NCBI GenBank assembly: GCA_900552525.1
Contig: UNSK01000007.1
Span: 1 to 60,117, forward strand
Length of the DNA stretch: 60,117 bases
Direction: 5' to 3'
From: Candidatus Gastranaerophilales bacterium
Lineage (GTDB): Bacteria > Cyanobacteriota > Vampirovibrionia > Gastranaerophilales > Gastranaerophilaceae
Shown here: positions 25,391 to 33,155 of the stretch, piece by piece
Position numbering within the stretch: position 1 is the stretch's first letter
Layout of the letters: each line of letters begins with the position of its first letter
Translations under genes and position numbers: made by a program
Notes under the pieces: model-generated
Told to the model about the DNA's origin: nothing
Database searches by the model: none
The model's input: the letters and a program-made list of their open reading frames with translations, nothing else

Positions 25391-26557
25391 ATGATAAAAA
25401 AATATACAATGCTTAACTATATTCCTGAAACTCTTTATAAAGAAGCCGGAGTTAACCCCGCCAGAGTGTTCAATACCAAAGTAATTACGCAGCCGGCAGC
25501 GTGCGTAATTACAAGGAATTTTCGTTTTGAAGATAATTTTGTACTCAAGTTTGCTCAAAATAATGAACATATTGTTATTTTCCTCAAGCCTGTTTTTGAA
25601 ATTAAAGGCAAACAGGAATTTTTTGACAGAAATTTCAATCTTATGCTGAAAAAATTCAAAAATTACCGTGTTTTTACTTCTCAAGCAGAAGTTGATGATT
25701 TTATTACAGATAATAAAATCCAAACCATAATCCGTGACTTTAACCCGCTGTTACAACCGAAGGAGGAGTGTATTGAAGTTGATGGATTAAACATTGTTCC
25801 GGCAAGATTTGTGAGTGACCATAAAGAATACAGTGCACAGACACTCAGGAGAAAAATTTATTTTCATATTTCGGAATTTCTGACTGATTTTGAAGAAGCA
25901 CCCGATAATGAAGGTTTCAAAGTTCTGCAAGAGTTTATTGAAACAAAACTGGACAAATATGCGGAGTACAGAAACAATGAATATGTGACATCAAGGCTTT
26001 CCAGATACTTCAACTGGGGATTTCTTTCACCTCAGAGAGCTGCTATAGAAGTTCTAAAATCAGATACAGACAGTGTAAACAAAGAAGCTTTTCTGGAAGA
26101 ACTAATAGTACGCCGCGAGTTGAGCAGTAATTTTTGCCTTTATGCAAAAAATTACAAAGGCTTTGATGATATCCCCGACTGGGCGCTTATGAGCCTGAGG
26201 GCTCATGGTTCAGACCTCAGGATACATAATTATTCCAGAGAAGAATTTGAAAATGCTCAAACAGCAGACGAAAACTGGAATAAAATTCAGCAGTCGCTTG
26301 TAAATACAGGAAGCATACACCCTTATTTGAGAATGTTCTGGGCGAAAAAGATTTTGGAATGGTCGCCTGAGCCGGAAGAAGCTCTCCGGACAGCAATTTA
26401 TCTGAACGATAAATACGCTTATGATGCTCCTTCTGAAAACGGTTATACAGCAATACTCTGGTCAATAGGAGGGTTGCACGACAGAGCATTCCGCGACATG
26501 CCTGTAACAGGTAAAATAAGACGCATGGGTGAGAAGAAAATTAAAAATATGTTATAA
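25391..26557 (+). CDS. Class II CPD photolyase-like protein
   Basis: 388 residues. The C-terminal FAD and catalytic domain is recognisable as class II deoxyribodipyrimidine photolyase: WGFLSPQRAAIEV (209-221), EELIVRRELSSNFC (236-249), ENWNKIQQSLV (294-304), HPYLRMFWAKKILEW (310-324), AIYLNDKYAYDA (335-346), WSIGGLHDR (357-365) and PVTGKIRRM. The N-terminal alpha/beta domain (about 35-120) is reduced; the whole is shorter than the usual 440-480 residues. The family splits UV-induced cyclobutane dimers with blue light. That is surprising if the host lives in the gut, and an alternative redox or DNA-binding role is possible. Confidence 0.85.
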   Translation: MIKKYTMLNYIPETLYKEAGVNPARVFNTKVITQPAACVITRNFRFEDNFVLKFAQNNEHIVIFLKPVFEIKGKQEFFDRNFNLMLKKFKNYRVFTSQAEVDDFITDNKIQTIIRDFNPLLQPKEECIEVDGLNIVPARFVSDHKEYSAQTLRRKIYFHISEFLTDFEEAPDNEGFKVLQEFIETKLDKYAEYRNNEYVTSRLSRYFNWGFLSPQRAAIEVLKSDTDSVNKEAFLEELIVRRELSSNFCLYAKNYKGFDDIPDWALMSLRAHGSDLRIHNYSREEFENAQTADENWNKIQQSLVNTGSIHPYLRMFWAKKILEWSPEPEEALRTAIYLNDKYAYDAPSENGYTAILWSIGGLHDRAFRDMPVTGKIRRMGEKKIKNML

Positions 26558-26616
26558 TGAATTTATAAAAAAGCCTAAATATGTACATACAAGCTTCTGG
26601 AGTTAATAATAATTAA

Positions 26617-27234
26617 ATGGCATTCAACCTCAACAACATTAAATACATAAAAATAATTTATCGTGACAATTGCGATATTTCGCACTGCGCTAAGGCTGCT
26701 ATAAAGAATATTAACGGCCGTGAGATTTATGCAAGCGCAAAAGTTGAGATGCCTTTGTACATCAAAACTCCACAGGAGATTTCGCTCAGCATAGTATGTG
26801 AAGAGGGGCTCTACAAAACAAATACAACTTTAAAATTTGTAGAAAATAAAGATTCTTATGTATACTTCACAATAGACCTGCCTGACGGTATGGAATATCA
26901 GCAGAATAGAGAATATTTCAGAGTAAGAATGGCAGGAGATGTCCTTCTGCGCTTTGCTGGAAATGTAATCCCTGCAAAAATTTATGATATTTCTGCAAAT
27001 GGAATACGCCTTGAGCTTGATAAAGATATAAAAATTCCTGAAAGTGTAACTTTAGATATTCTGCTTCCGCCTAAAAGTATTAAAACCAGTGCAAAATATA
27101 TTAGAACTGATGATGAAGATAATATACTAAAAGCTTCGTTCTTTTTCATTAATTTACCGGAAGCAAGCAGGGACATTATTTCACAGAAGTGTATCCAGAA
27201 ACAGCTTGAAAACAAACGCAATTCGATTATATAG
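26617..27234 (+). CDS. PilZ-domain c-di-GMP effector (YcgR-like)
   Basis: 205 residues. An N-terminal YcgR-N-like beta domain (about 1-95) is followed by a PilZ domain starting at REYFRVRM, whose RxxxR binds c-di-GMP, and the DISANG (DxSxxG) motif about 40 residues later. YcgR-type proteins bind the flagellar rotor or stator and slow motility when c-di-GMP rises. This fits the GGDEF protein and fliFGHI genes in the same window. It is followed by the frameshifted gene. The start has GGAG 14-17 nt upstream, which is long. Confidence 0.86.
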   Translation: MAFNLNNIKYIKIIYRDNCDISHCAKAAIKNINGREIYASAKVEMPLYIKTPQEISLSIVCEEGLYKTNTTLKFVENKDSYVYFTIDLPDGMEYQQNREYFRVRMAGDVLLRFAGNVIPAKIYDISANGIRLELDKDIKIPESVTLDILLPPKSIKTSAKYIRTDDEDNILKASFFFINLPEASRDIISQKCIQKQLENKRNSII

Positions 27235-27336
27235 AAAACCCCAAAAGTTAAATTTCGTAAAAATATTTATATTTACAGTCAAAAATTTTTTTGTGTGGTT
27301 TATATTCATATATGTAGCTGATTTAGATTAGGTAGT

Positions 27337-27663
27337 ATGTCGATAAATATAGCAAAAATATATTCTATTTTAGGTAGCGAAAACTCTATTGTTCCACTTG
27401 CTGTGAAAGATAGCTTTTCCAGCCTTGGTATGACCTCAGGTTCTTTTATAACCGGTCAGGAAGAAGGATATGATAGATTTATTGATGAAGTTGGGACTGA
27501 AATTGTCTGGCTTGGAGGAGTTCCTATATACAAATGGTTATTTGATAAGACAGTGTTTAATATCTATGGGCTAGATTCAAAATACGATGCTAGAAATTTA
27601 AAAAACTTGAGAAAAAACAAAAAAATACAGCTTCTCCATCTTTCAAGTCATTGGGTTCTATGA
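27337..27663 (+). CDS. 5' half of a frameshifted lineage gene
   Basis: 108 residues as it stands. About residues 1-90 look like a real N-terminal domain (the pattern EVGTEIVWLGGVPIYKWLFDK suggests a membrane-proximal segment). The last 18 residues after NLKN are probably out of frame. Shifting by -1 at the heptamer A-AAA-AAC (27600-27606) joins this frame to the downstream 242-residue frame with no stop, giving about 347 residues. Family not recognised. It may be one gene broken by a real or sequencing indel in an A run, or a programmed frameshift. AGG lies 6 nt upstream of the start. Confidence 0.6.
   Translation: MSINIAKIYSILGSENSIVPLAVKDSFSSLGMTSGSFITGQEEGYDRFIDEVGTEIVWLGGVPIYKWLFDKTVFNIYGLDSKYDARNLKNLRKNKKIQLLHLSSHWVL
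27600..27606 (+). other. Slippery heptamer A-AAA-AAC in the correct phase
   Basis: AAAAAAC begins at the last base of an in-frame TTA codon, so zero-frame codons are AAA and AAC, as required for -1 frameshifting. The -1 frame is open from here through 28379. CTTGAGA at 27606-27612 could pair with TTTCAAG at 27641-27647, but the stem is weak and has no spacer. Confidence 0.6.
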
Positions 27664-28379
27664 CAGAAAGTTTAGCATATAATTCTGTAAAAAATATGTG
27701 GATTGTTGATGGAGCAATTACTTCAGAAAGATTATTGGACTCAAGAAATCCACAAGAATTTATTGGATATGCTATAAAGGAAGCTTTTTCTTTATGTTTT
27801 TTATATTATGCTGGAGGAAAAATTCAAAAATTTCTTGAGAATAACGCAATGAAAAAACACAACCGGAATATTGCTTTGGATGCCAGAGTACTTGAAAACA
27901 ACTACATCAAACAAATTTTTAAAGACGGCACAATAAAATCCAGCTTAGATGCTTTTGATAAAATAAAAAAAGACCCTATAGAATTGTATGATTTTCTGCA
28001 CAAAAACCCAAACAATGCAATCGTAAAAATTGCAAAACAGTCTGACATTATAGTTTCATATAAAAATACTGATAAGATTGATACAAGAGCTTATATTGAT
28101 TTAGAAAAAATTGAAACCCTCAAAAAAGATCTCAATAAGCTTTATGAGCAATATAAAGAAGCTGCCCAAAAAGGAGAAAATACAGAAAAATTCTTTAAAA
28201 AAGTAAAAAAATTAAAAAGATGTTCAATAATAACAAATATAGGAACTTCTATTTTTGCCCTTGGAATACTTGCACCTGGAGTTATGCTTATCAAAAGGAA
28301 ATTCTTTGACCAGGATTCAGAATTTCAAACAAAAAGAGATATACGTAACCAAATGATTAAAGATGGCATAATAAATTAA
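27651..28379 (+). CDS. 3' half of the frameshifted lineage gene, membrane-associated
   Basis: 242 residues from a TTG at 27651 or 239 from the ATG at 27660; neither start has a Shine-Dalgarno, which fits continuation of the upstream gene. Content: a hydrophobic segment near residue 45-60 (FSLCFLYYAGG), a basic helical middle (KKDLNKLYEQYKEA), and a C-terminal membrane helix (NIGTSIFALGILAPGVML) followed by charged residues. The frame is also open upstream to about 27603. Family not recognised. If expressed separately it would lack the N-terminal domain. Confidence 0.6.
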   Translation: MGSMTESLAYNSVKNMWIVDGAITSERLLDSRNPQEFIGYAIKEAFSLCFLYYAGGKIQKFLENNAMKKHNRNIALDARVLENNYIKQIFKDGTIKSSLDAFDKIKKDPIELYDFLHKNPNNAIVKIAKQSDIIVSYKNTDKIDTRAYIDLEKIETLKKDLNKLYEQYKEAAQKGENTEKFFKKVKKLKRCSIITNIGTSIFALGILAPGVMLIKRKFFDQDSEFQTKRDIRNQMIKDGIIN

Positions 28380-28514
28380 TAAAAAAGCAAGCCGTAAAAT
28401 AAATTTCAATTATCACAAGTTTTAAGTTTTTCAAATCGGTTATGTAAACATTTGTAACAAAAACGCAATTTTTTATATCAGAAAGTTTTTCATGATATAG
28501 AAAGGTGTAGTGTT

Positions 28515-28877
28515 ATGAATAATGTTTCATTTTGCGGAGGCGAAACCGCAGGAAGTATCGGAAAACGTAATATTAATCCATCAAGAATGGATAGAATAAA
28601 GATACAAACACCACAGACAGATACAGTTAATTTTAGAGGCCGTGACGATGATGACTCATCAGCATGTTCTACACTTGCATCAATAGCTGTTTTAGGAGCT
28701 CTGATTGCTGGCGGTTTGGGCTATGCTCACAAGTCAGGTTTTATTGCTAAAATTAAAAACCAGAATATCAAAAAGTATGTTGAAAAGGTTGCAGAACCCT
28801 GCTATAAAGCGTGTGCAGCCGTAAAAGATTTCGGAATTAATTGCTACGATAAGGTTAAAGGATTCTTTAAGAAATAA
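28515..28877 (+). CDS. Small membrane protein with two N-terminal F-x-G motifs
   Basis: 120 residues. VSFCGG near residue 5 and TVNFRG near residue 40 are both variants of the N-terminal motif seen in the AAA+ operon proteins. An acidic DDDDSS stretch is followed by one membrane helix (about 53-71, LASIAVLGALIAGGLGYA). The C-terminal part is basic and helical, with cysteines (EPCYKACAAV). AAAGG lies about 10 nt upstream. It ends at the convergent-junction repeat beside mnmE. Function unknown; likely lineage-specific. Confidence 0.65.
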   Translation: MNNVSFCGGETAGSIGKRNINPSRMDRIKIQTPQTDTVNFRGRDDDDSSACSTLASIAVLGALIAGGLGYAHKSGFIAKIKNQNIKKYVEKVAEPCYKACAAVKDFGINCYDKVKGFFKK

Positions 28878-28880
28878 AAA

Positions 28881-28904
28881 CCGACCATTGGTCTACGTAC
28901 GTAG
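28881..28904 (-). repeat. Convergent-junction repeat, copy 4 (inverted)
   Basis: CCGACCATTGGT then CTACGTACGTAG, a perfect 12-bp palindrome; read on the minus strand it is the same element as copies 1 and 2. It fills the 30-bp gap between two convergent genes. Confidence 0.7.
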
Positions 28905-28907
28905 TAC

Positions 28908-30242
28908 CTACTTGCCTATACAGAAATGTTCAAAGATATTATCCAGAATATTATCAGTTATTAATTCGCCAGTAAGCTCGTCCAGTGCAAGTACAGCTGA
29001 TTTTACATCAATTGAAATCAAATCCTGCAGTTCGTTAAGCTGTGCAGCCAGAAGCGCCTGTTCTACTGAAGCACGGGCTTTTTTCAGACATTCCTGCTGA
29101 CGTGTATTTGTAACAAATTCTAAGCTCTCAGGCTCAATATCACAGACTTTCTGCCTGAGCAGGTTTTTCAACTCCGCAACACCTTCACCCGTAAGAGCAG
29201 ATATACAAAGAGCATTTTCAGGTTTTTGATTAACTAAATCAGCCTTATTTGCAATTACAATATGCTTCTTATCCTTCAATAGTTCCAAAACTTCTTTATC
29301 ATCATTATCCAGACCTTTTGAAGCATCATAAACAAACAGAACTAAATCCGCTTCATCAAGTGACTGTTTTGAATACTCTATACCGATTTTTTCAACCTTA
29401 GAAACTTCTTCATCTTCTCTTATACCTGCAGTATCAACAAGAGTTACCGGAATTCCCAAATCAAGAGTTTCTCTCAAAACATCTCTTGTCGTACCTGCAA
29501 TATCTGTAACAATTGCTCTGTCAAGGTTTAATAGGGCATTAAAAAGCGATGATTTTCCGACATTAGGTTTGCCTACAATCGCAACAGAAGCTCCCTGACG
29601 AAAAATATTGGATGTATCAGCTCCGGCAAGAACGGAATCAATCTGTTTAATGATACTGTCAAAACTCTCTATTAAATAAGAATACTCAGGTTCTCTGACA
29701 TCTTCCGGAAAATCAATTCCTGCGGTAATTTTTGATAGAACTTCAAAAATATCATTTCTGATATCATTAACTTTTTCTTTAAGAACTCCTGAAAGATTTT
29801 TCATAGAAATTTTTGCAAAATCAGAAGTCTTGGAATGAATAATATCTGCAACCGACTCAGCCTGAGATAGATCCATACGTTTGTTCAAAAACGCACGTTT
29901 CGTAAACTCTCCTTTTTCAGCAAGTCTTGCTCCGTTTTTCAAAACTAGATTAAGAATATTTCTAACAACCTGCACACCGCCGTGGCACTGAATTTCTACA
30001 ACATTTTCTCCTGTGTAGCTGTTTGGTGCAAAAAAAGGAAGTACAATAACACTGTCTATACGTATATCACCGTCACTAATCCAGCCATACTGAAATCTCC
30101 GCGGTTCAAAATTCGCATTTGAAAATATCTTACGAATAATATCAAAAGCTTTTTCGCCGGAAATCCTTATAACACCTACTCCGCCTGCACCCATAGGCGT
30201 TGCAGGTGCTGCTATTGTATCAAATTCTTCCAAAATATTCAT
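28908..30242 (-). CDS. mnmE: tRNA uridine-5-carboxymethylaminomethyl modification GTPase
   Basis: 444 residues. The N-terminal formyl-THF-binding domain (MGAGGVGVIRISG; GKFTKRAF-like segment EFTKRAFLNKRMDL) is followed by the G domain with GKPNVGKS, DIAGTTRD, DTAG and NKAD. The C-terminal FCIGK keeps the CxGK motif needed for activity. With MnmG it makes the cmnm5 group on wobble U34. I start at 30242, 24 residues inside the longest frame, where the family N-terminus begins and a TACAAT box lies 6 nt upstream. It is divergent from murF. Confidence 0.96.
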   Translation of the reverse strand: MNILEEFDTIAAPATPMGAGGVGVIRISGEKAFDIIRKIFSNANFEPRRFQYGWISDGDIRIDSVIVLPFFAPNSYTGENVVEIQCHGGVQVVRNILNLVLKNGARLAEKGEFTKRAFLNKRMDLSQAESVADIIHSKTSDFAKISMKNLSGVLKEKVNDIRNDIFEVLSKITAGIDFPEDVREPEYSYLIESFDSIIKQIDSVLAGADTSNIFRQGASVAIVGKPNVGKSSLFNALLNLDRAIVTDIAGTTRDVLRETLDLGIPVTLVDTAGIREDEEVSKVEKIGIEYSKQSLDEADLVLFVYDASKGLDNDDKEVLELLKDKKHIVIANKADLVNQKPENALCISALTGEGVAELKNLLRQKVCDIEPESLEFVTNTRQQECLKKARASVEQALLAAQLNELQDLISIDVKSAVLALDELTGELITDNILDNIFEHFCIGK

Positions 30243-30254
30243 ATATTTATTGTA
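30243..30254 (-). promoter_or_regulatory. Leaderless-type promoter of mnmE
   Basis: On the minus strand TACAAT (30249-30254), 6 nt, ATG at 30242; no Shine-Dalgarno. Confidence 0.5.
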
Positions 30255-30275
30255 ACCCAAAGGGGGAAATAATGG

Positions 30276-30299
30276 TATAATAGAACTGAAATACAAAGG
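30276..30299 (+). promoter_or_regulatory. murF promoter and ribosome binding site
   Basis: TATAAT at 30276-30281 is followed by AAAGG at 30295-30299, 10 nt before the murF ATG. This is an ordinary leadered start, in contrast to divergent mnmE. Confidence 0.5.
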
Positions 30300-30308
30300 T
30301 AATAAACG

Positions 30309-31601
30309 ATGCAAATTATAGAATTAATTGAAGCGACCGGTGCTAAAGTTTTAGCCGAAGTTGATAAAGATTTAGATGTAAAAATTTCCACTGACACAAG
30401 AACAATTCAGAAAGGTGATTTCTACCTTCCTCTCAAAGGCGCAAGTTTTGACGGGGAAAAGTTTATTAATCAGGCTTTTGAGAAAGGGGCAATCGGCGCA
30501 TTTTGTACAGGAGATAACGGAACTCTGCAGGTTAAAGATACACTTACCGCATATTTACAGCTTGCAAATTACAGAAGAAAAAAACTAAATTTTACCGTTG
30601 TTGCAATAACAGGCAGTTCAGGAAAAACAACAACAAAAGAGCTTGCTGCATCAGTTCTCTCAGAAAAATTCAGAACCTTTAAAACACCTCTTAACCACAA
30701 TAACGAAATAGGATTTTGCCAGACAATTTTTGAAGCGCCGGATGATACGGAAATCCTTGTACTTGAAATGGGTATGAGAGGTTTAGGCGAAATCGAATTG
30801 CTCTCTAAATATGCAGAGCCTGATATTACAATCATCTCAAATGTCGGAACTGCGCATATTGGGCGGCTTGGTTCCCGTGAAAACATTGCAAAAGCCAAGT
30901 GCGAAATTGTGAAATATCAGAGAGGAAATATCTTCATTGCACACGACGATGAATTAATAAAAAAGACGGTACAATTCAGCGGAAAAAAGATTTTCTACTC
31001 AATCAAAGATGTCAAAATCCTTGAAAAAGATACACATTATTCGAAATTTGAATATTATGGAAATATTTATGAACTGAATGTCGGGGGAGATTACAACATA
31101 GAAAACGCTTTAAGTGCAATAAATACCGGTTTAGCACTGAGAATGAAAGTAAATGAAATTCAATCAGGTCTGAAAAAATACGCACCGATAGAAAAACGAT
31201 GGGAAGCAGTAAATGCAGGCGGGTTTGAGATTATTAATGACAGTTACAATGCAAACCCCGAGTCAATGCGCGCTTTTATCGATACTATTTTTGAACTATA
31301 CGAAAAGCCCGTTGTTATTTTAGGTGACATGGGCGAGCTTGGAGAGGATGAAATTAAGTACCACAGTGAGCTTGGCAAGTATATTAATTCCCACAAAAAT
31401 CTCAGACAGGATGCAGAAATTTTATCCATTGGGAAACTTTCAAAATATATTACAGATGGAGTTACAAACTGTCCCGCAAAACATTTTGAAACAATAGAAC
31501 AAGCAGTAGATTACATAAAAAACAAAGATACACAAGTGCAGCTTTTCTTGAAAGCCTCAAGAAGTATGAAATTTGAGAGGATTATTGAAGAATTAAAATA
31601 A
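30309..31601 (+). CDS. murF: UDP-N-acetylmuramoyl-tripeptide--D-alanyl-D-alanine ligase
   Basis: 430 residues. Mur ligase layout: an N-terminal UDP-binding domain (ISTDTRTIQKGDFYLPLKG), central ATPase with P-loop GSSGKTTTKE, LNHNNEIG, LEMGMRGLGEI and HIGRLGS, and a C-terminal domain with NDSYNANPESM and GDMGELG. It adds D-Ala-D-Ala to the UDP-MurNAc-tripeptide in the cytoplasm, the last soluble step of peptidoglycan precursor synthesis. It stands alone rather than in a dcw cluster, and ends at a terminator. Confidence 0.95.
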   Translation: MQIIELIEATGAKVLAEVDKDLDVKISTDTRTIQKGDFYLPLKGASFDGEKFINQAFEKGAIGAFCTGDNGTLQVKDTLTAYLQLANYRRKKLNFTVVAITGSSGKTTTKELAASVLSEKFRTFKTPLNHNNEIGFCQTIFEAPDDTEILVLEMGMRGLGEIELLSKYAEPDITIISNVGTAHIGRLGSRENIAKAKCEIVKYQRGNIFIAHDDELIKKTVQFSGKKIFYSIKDVKILEKDTHYSKFEYYGNIYELNVGGDYNIENALSAINTGLALRMKVNEIQSGLKKYAPIEKRWEAVNAGGFEIINDSYNANPESMRAFIDTIFELYEKPVVILGDMGELGEDEIKYHSELGKYINSHKNLRQDAEILSIGKLSKYITDGVTNCPAKHFETIEQAVDYIKNKDTQVQLFLKASRSMKFERIIEELK

Positions 31602-31633
31602 CCGGACAGTTCAAATACCGTCCGGTTGTTTTT
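31600..31633 (+). terminator. Bidirectional terminator between murF and the HAD-like gene
   Basis: AACCGGAC (31600-31607) pairs with GTCCGGTT (31620-31627), followed by GTTTTTA. On the minus strand the same stem is followed by ATTTT, so it can also end the convergent 159-residue gene. Confidence 0.85.
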
Positions 31634-32111
31634 ATAAACATATATTATTTGTTTCCAAGAGCAATTCTGCCAACTCTTCAATGCTTAACTGAAAATGAAC
31701 TGTTTTACAAGTTTGTTTCAATGAATAGCTTAAAGAAATAGTGTACCCATTTTGAAATCTATCCATATTTATTACATCTTCATTATTACCGACATACAAG
31801 AATTCATAATTACTGTCAATTTCTGAACAAAGCTGTTCAAACGTTTCCTTTTCATAATGTATGATATTAATTTCCGGAAATTTTGTTTTTACATAATTAA
31901 CCGCTTTTTTAGGAGTATTCTTTTTTACAATTACATAAATTTGCAAAAACGGACAATTCAAAAAATTACGAACAATTCGTAAACCTCTGCTTTCACGAGC
32001 ATCAGAAGCATACATTCGCTCTAAATTCTCTGCAAGTGTGTTGTAATCTATAAAAATACATAATCTTTCTTCGTTTTTAATAATATTTTGTATTTCAGAA
32101 ATATTTTTCAT
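31632..32111 (-). CDS. Hypothetical protein, possible degenerate HAD (trehalose-phosphatase-like)
   Basis: 159 residues. CIFIDYNTL at about 19-27 sits where OtsB-type HAD phosphatases have LDYDGTL, and YVGNNEDVINM near residue 105 resembles the GDDxTDE motif IV. In both places catalytic Asp residues are replaced, and the cap is short. If the match is real this is a pseudo-enzyme or binding protein. It may instead be unrelated. GAGG lies about 10 nt upstream, and a perfect 9-bp hairpin sits in the leader. Confidence in the family is low; confidence that it is a gene is moderate. Confidence 0.5.
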   Translation of the reverse strand: MKNISEIQNIIKNEERLCIFIDYNTLAENLERMYASDARESRGLRIVRNFLNCPFLQIYVIVKKNTPKKAVNYVKTKFPEINIIHYEKETFEQLCSEIDSNYEFLYVGNNEDVINMDRFQNGYTISLSYSLKQTCKTVHFQLSIEELAELLLETNNICL

Positions 32112-32145
32112 GTTTAAAATTCCTCATTTCTAACTGTCACAACAA

Positions 32146-32169
32146 AACAAGCATCTTCACATGCTTGTT
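32146..32169. promoter_or_regulatory. Perfect 9-bp hairpin in a divergent gap
   Basis: AACAAGCAT and ATGCTTGTT with a CTTCAC loop, 35 nt upstream of the 159-residue gene's start. No T run follows in either direction, so it is more likely a leader structure or binding site than a terminator. The rest of the 219-bp gap (32112-32330) holds only the PHP promoter. Confidence 0.45.
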
Positions 32170-32317
32170 GATTCACAAATTACAATTATGCGGGAAATCT
32201 ATTACTTAGAACCCCGCTTTTTTATAGGAATTTTCTATACCGCAAATTAGAATACATATTACCATGATAACATATTACAAGATTAAAACAAGTAATTAAA
32301 TGCATATCAGCTTGATG

Positions 32318-32330
32318 TATAATTAATAAT
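32318..32330 (+). promoter_or_regulatory. Leaderless-type promoter of the PHP gene
   Basis: TATAAT at 32318-32323, 7 nt, ATG at 32331; no Shine-Dalgarno. Confidence 0.55.
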
Positions 32331-33155
32331 ATGAAAGCTGATTTACACATACACTCCAACTGTTCCGACGGAAGCGACAACGCACTTGAACTCCCTAAAA
32401 TATTGAAAGATGCGGGAGTAGACATTTTTGCGCTCACTGACCATGATACAGTTGAAGGATGCAGGCAATTAGAAAATTTTGAATTTATACGCGGGATTGA
32501 ACTCACATCAAAATGCAAAGATATAAAATGTCATATTCTCGGCTACGGGATAGATATTAATAATCCGGAACTCAATGCGCTTATTGAAAAAGGGAAAAAA
32601 TTACGCAGACAGAAACTTGAAACACGGATTAAGTACCTGAAAGAGGTTCATAATTTTGAATTTACACCGGAAGAGCTTGACTGGCTTTATACCAGAAAAA
32701 GTGTTGTAAAAACGCATCTTGCAAACGTTCTTGTAAAAAGAGGATTAGCAGAAGACAATGTTTCTGCGATGAAAAAATATCTTGACTCGTGCAAAACCGG
32801 AAACACACGTTTTGACGGTATTGAAGCAATCAATGCAATAATTTCTGCCGGCGGAGTACCGGTTTGGGCACATCCTCTTGGCGGTGAGGGTGAAAGCCAT
32901 ATGAGCGCAGAGGAATTTCTTCCAAGACTTAAAATCATGATTGAATGCGGTATTCAAGGGCTTGAATGCTATTATTCCAGATACAACACACAAGAAACAG
33001 AATTTCTTTTAAAGTGTGCCAACGAAAATAATTTGCTAATCTCAGGCGGGAGCGATTACCACGGAACCAATAAAGATATTCCGGCTGGAATGCTAAATAT
33101 TACGGCAGATAAACTAACTATTGTTGAACGCCTGCAAGCTGTATCAGCTGATTAA
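32331..33155 (+). CDS. PHP-domain phosphoesterase (RNase AM / YciV type)
   Basis: 274 residues. The trinuclear metal motifs of the PHP family are in order: DLHIHSNCSDG (6-15), LTDHDT (35-40), HLANVL, a VWAHPLGG segment, and GGSDYHG near residue 240. Relatives include YciV/RNase AM, which hydrolyses 3',5'-nucleoside bisphosphates and trims RNA 5' ends. Its 3' end overlaps the end of the convergent fliI by 38 nt, long for two real genes but both families are full length. Confidence 0.88.
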   Translation: MKADLHIHSNCSDGSDNALELPKILKDAGVDIFALTDHDTVEGCRQLENFEFIRGIELTSKCKDIKCHILGYGIDINNPELNALIEKGKKLRRQKLETRIKYLKEVHNFEFTPEELDWLYTRKSVVKTHLANVLVKRGLAEDNVSAMKKYLDSCKTGNTRFDGIEAINAIISAGGVPVWAHPLGGEGESHMSAEEFLPRLKIMIECGIQGLECYYSRYNTQETEFLLKCANENNLLISGGSDYHGTNKDIPAGMLNITADKLTIVERLQAVSAD

